57,251 nucleotides of DNA from Calditrichia bacterium (lineage in GTDB: Bacteria; Calditrichota; Calditrichia; RBG-13-44-9; J075). The notes below the pieces were generated by a model. The model searched no databases. It was not told the DNA's origin and worked only from the letters and a program-made list of their open reading frames with translations. Positions 55,312 through 57,251 of the stretch are shown here, piece by piece; within the stretch, counting starts at the first letter, position 1, and each line of letters starts with the position of its first letter. The translations under genes and the position numbers were made by a program. The DNA lies in assembly GCA_028284905.1 (NCBI GenBank), contig JANQQU010000026.1:1-57251 (forward strand). Reading direction: 5' to 3'.

Positions 55312-55732
55312 TGGACCTCCTCAGGTTATGCCAATATTCAGATCAAATCTTATACCAAAAAAGGCGAATGTATAAAGTTGTTGGCAGAAATCGTAAAGAA
55401 ACGAATTTTTCCGTCTATTCATCTGATTATGCCTTAAAAAGAAAGGAAAAGTGTAAAGAAAAATACATTGAAATGAAATATGCTGAGCGTTTAATGTTTA
55501 TTTCAAAGACTACATCCATTTTTCACAAAATTGTTGTCCGTTAACAGCACAATAATGTTCGATGTTGAACAACATTTTGCTGCCGGCAAGGTAATTATAA
55601 TAGACATCTTTAACGAAAGAGGTGTTCAGCTAATTATCGTTTTAGTTTTTATACGAAAAAATAAATTTTTATGCAAAAAATGTATGACTTCACGCAATAC
55701 AACAAATTTGTCTGATACTTACCCTTATGCAA
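55312..55732. other. Intergenic region upstream of the third permease
   Basis: About 420 AT-rich bases. It must hold the permease promoter on the minus strand. Short open frames here have no recognisable protein character. Nothing else is supported. Confidence 0.4.
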
Positions 55733-55860
55733 CCACTGAAGTCTCTCGAAGAAGTGGTCCATAATCTTGCCGTTAAAGCTGCTTGCCAGGTCCGGGGGCT
55801 CGTGACCGCTGCCGGATACGGCCTGAAACACCGCTTCGGAGAGACTTTCAGTGGATTTTT
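55733..55860 (+). ncRNA. Candidate structured RNA or transposon-like hairpin with T tract
   Basis: The arms at 55733-55758 (beginning CCACTGAAGTCTCTC) and 55828-55854 (ending GAGAGACTTTCAGTGG) pair over about 26 bases with few mismatches. The interior of about 70 bases is GC-rich (CCAGGTCCGGGGGC region) and can form further stems. The right arm is followed by a run of seven T, as a terminator would be on the plus strand. It could be a small RNA, the folded leader of the TonB gene starting at 56075, or a MITE remnant. I could not match it to a known RNA family. Confidence 0.35.
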
Positions 55861-56074
55861 TTACCCTTACCCGGCATTCCTATTGCCAAAAAATTGCTAC
55901 TTAAAAATTCAGTAGTCTTCCGGCACTTATTCTGATTAGTTTAGCCATCCGTATTACATAAGTTATTTGAAATTCGACTTAACTTATTTTTTGATGCGGC
56001 GTATATTGTGAACTTATTTACAAAGTTCGAAAATTGGATGACTAAAAAATATCGATAGACAAAAAGGAATTCTC

Positions 56075-57251
56075 ATGATAAAGCAACAAATCTCGAAGAA
56101 CCTACTTCGAATCGGCTGGATTTTGCTGATGCTCTTTGGTGTGCTACAACCGTTAAGCGCCCAGGGAAAAATTACCATTACCGGCTTTATTACGGATGAA
56201 AGTTCCGGGGAAACCCTGATTGCTGCCAATGTTTATCTGGTAGAATCCTACCAGGGGGCAACAACAAATACCAGCGGATACTATACGATTACTGATGTGG
56301 AACCAGGAACCTATACCCTGGTTGCTGCCTATATCGGTTATAATGAGAATCAACAGAAGGTAACCCTGGAAGCTGGCGAGCAATATCGTATTGATATTAG
56401 CTTACAGCCGGGATACATTCGTGGACAGGCTGTAACAGTCGAAGCCGATGCGGACTCTGCAATTGAAGAGGAAAAACGGATTGGCGTTGTTAGCGTGAAG
56501 CCATCTTTTGTCCGGGAAATTCCTTCCGTGCTGGAAGCGGACTTGTTCCGTTCCATTCAGTTACTACCGGGAATTAAAGCGGCGTCGGATTTTTCCAGCG
56601 GGCTTTACATTCGTGGAGGCGGCCCGGACCAGACATTGATTCTGCTTGATCGCACCACAGTTTACAATCCTTCACATTTCTTTGGTTTCTTCTCAACCTT
56701 TAATTCCGATGCGATTAAAGATGTGGAAATCTTTAAAGGAGGATACCCGGCGGAATATGGCGGCCGGCTTGGCGCAGTGCTGGATATTTACAATAAGGAT
56801 GGGAATCGTAAGGAGTTTCAGGGGCGTACCAGCATCGGCTTGTTAGCATCGCGCTTCCTGCTGGAAGGGCCGTACAAAAATGGCTCCTTTATGCTGGCTG
56901 TTCGCCGCTCTACCCTGGAACCATTGCTGGCTGCGTTGCGCAATAGCATTGACGATATTCCCGATGCTTTCTATTTCTACGATATCAACGGGAAATTGAA
57001 TTACGATATTGGCCAGAACGACCGCCTCAATCTTGCTTTTTACTCCGGTATCGATAAAGTGGATTTTCCCATTGCAGATAATACCGAATTTAATTTGCGC
57101 TACGGGAATCGGACCCTGAGCACGAACTGGACACATGTTTTTTCGCCAAAAGTGTTTTCCAACTTTACCCTGACGGCCTCACAATATTTTAACGAGGCGG
57201 AATTCTTTCTCAGCGGTACACCAATTGAGCGGGAGAATACTGTCCAGGATT
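56075..57251 (+). CDS. TonB-dependent receptor, partial (cut by the window end)
   Basis: At least 392 codons, open at the right edge. A signal peptide ends near PLSAQ, then a CarboxypepD_reg domain (about 33-118, with GETLIAANVYL and TSGYYTI) and a plug domain (about 140-250, with LYIRGGGPDQTLILLD and GYPAEYGGRLG), followed by the first barrel strands. AAGGA lies seven bases before the ATG at 56075. It differs clearly from the receptor at 10082 and belongs to the group with the SIQLLPGIKAASDFSSGLYIRG-type plug. Substrate unknown. The preceding 340 bases hold the candidate structured RNA. Confidence 0.9.
   Translation, partial: MIKQQISKNLLRIGWILLMLFGVLQPLSAQGKITITGFITDESSGETLIAANVYLVESYQGATTNTSGYYTITDVEPGTYTLVAAYIGYNENQQKVTLEAGEQYRIDISLQPGYIRGQAVTVEADADSAIEEEKRIGVVSVKPSFVREIPSVLEADLFRSIQLLPGIKAASDFSSGLYIRGGGPDQTLILLDRTTVYNPSHFFGFFSTFNSDAIKDVEIFKGGYPAEYGGRLGAVLDIYNKDGNRKEFQGRTSIGLLASRFLLEGPYKNGSFMLAVRRSTLEPLLAALRNSIDDIPDAFYFYDINGKLNYDIGQNDRLNLAFYSGIDKVDFPIADNTEFNLRYGNRTLSTNWTHVFSPKVFSNFTLTASQYFNEAEFFLSGTPIERENTVQD

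Noticed and set aside
55733-55860. Signal-recognition-particle RNA or 6S RNA
   Set aside because: The conserved GGAA-type loop region of SRP RNA is missing, and the length of about 125 bases and lack of the central bubble do not fit 6S RNA.

Overview
The window looks like chromosomal DNA of a Gram-negative bacterium of the FCB superphylum, most likely Calditrichota, KSB1-like or a near relative. The evidence is family-level: outer-membrane TonB-dependent receptors with carboxypeptidase-like N-terminal domains, secreted proteins ending in a type IX secretion (T9SS, Por) sorting domain, a PorV/PorQ-family protein, several MacB/FtsX-type permeases of about 800 residues without a linked ATPase, and a propeller-domain histidine kinase. 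I saw no rRNA, tRNA, phage, insertion-sequence or CRISPR signature. The taxonomic call is from memory of families, not from a search.

Layout. 1-132: two short tandem repeats. 137-6694 (minus strand): a surface-glycan block (PIG-L deacetylase, AsnB-type amidotransferase, FkbM-like methyltransferase, flippase, hexapeptide acyltransferase, sulfotransferase). 7099-9501: a hybrid PAS histidine kinase. 10082-21686 (plus strand): an envelope series (TonB receptor, large T9SS-tailed protein with Ca-binding-like repeats, PorV/PorQ protein, parvulin-like lipoprotein, SanA/YdcF protein, BlaI-type repressor, M56 metalloprotease). 21840-29125 (minus strand): a second BlaI-M56 pair followed by two large permeases, with a twin operator-like palindrome in front. 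29299-30089: 25-bp and about 105-bp tandem repeats. 30063-34114 (minus strand): HisN-type phosphatase, GNAT acetyltransferase, T9SS-tailed protein, polyphosphate-type glucokinase. 34440-38021 (plus strand): a single 1193-residue TIR - NB-ARC - double WD40 propeller protein. 38577-43623: a serine hydrolase and, convergently, a heparinase II/III-like protein fused to a probable outer-membrane beta-barrel. 43935-50130 (minus strand): a zinc-ribbon membrane protein, a NarL-type regulator and its 1405-residue propeller kinase. 50482-52569: a NERD nuclease-helicase. 52873-55311: a third permease. 56075 to the end: a second TonB receptor, cut by the window edge.

How the genes may work together. The TonB, T9SS-tail, PorV and PPIase genes form an uptake, secretion and outer-membrane folding module. 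The BlaI-M56-permease group looks like a protease-relieved repressor circuit controlling envelope permeases. The most interesting candidate is the TIR - NB-ARC - WD40 protein. Its architecture parallels APAF-1 and plant NLRs: a predicted NAD-cleaving or signalling TIR, a nucleotide switch with an MHD-like motif, and fourteen WD40-like repeats as sensor. I propose it as a stand-alone defence or cell-death protein. The NERD-helicase is a weaker second defence candidate. Both functions are inference.
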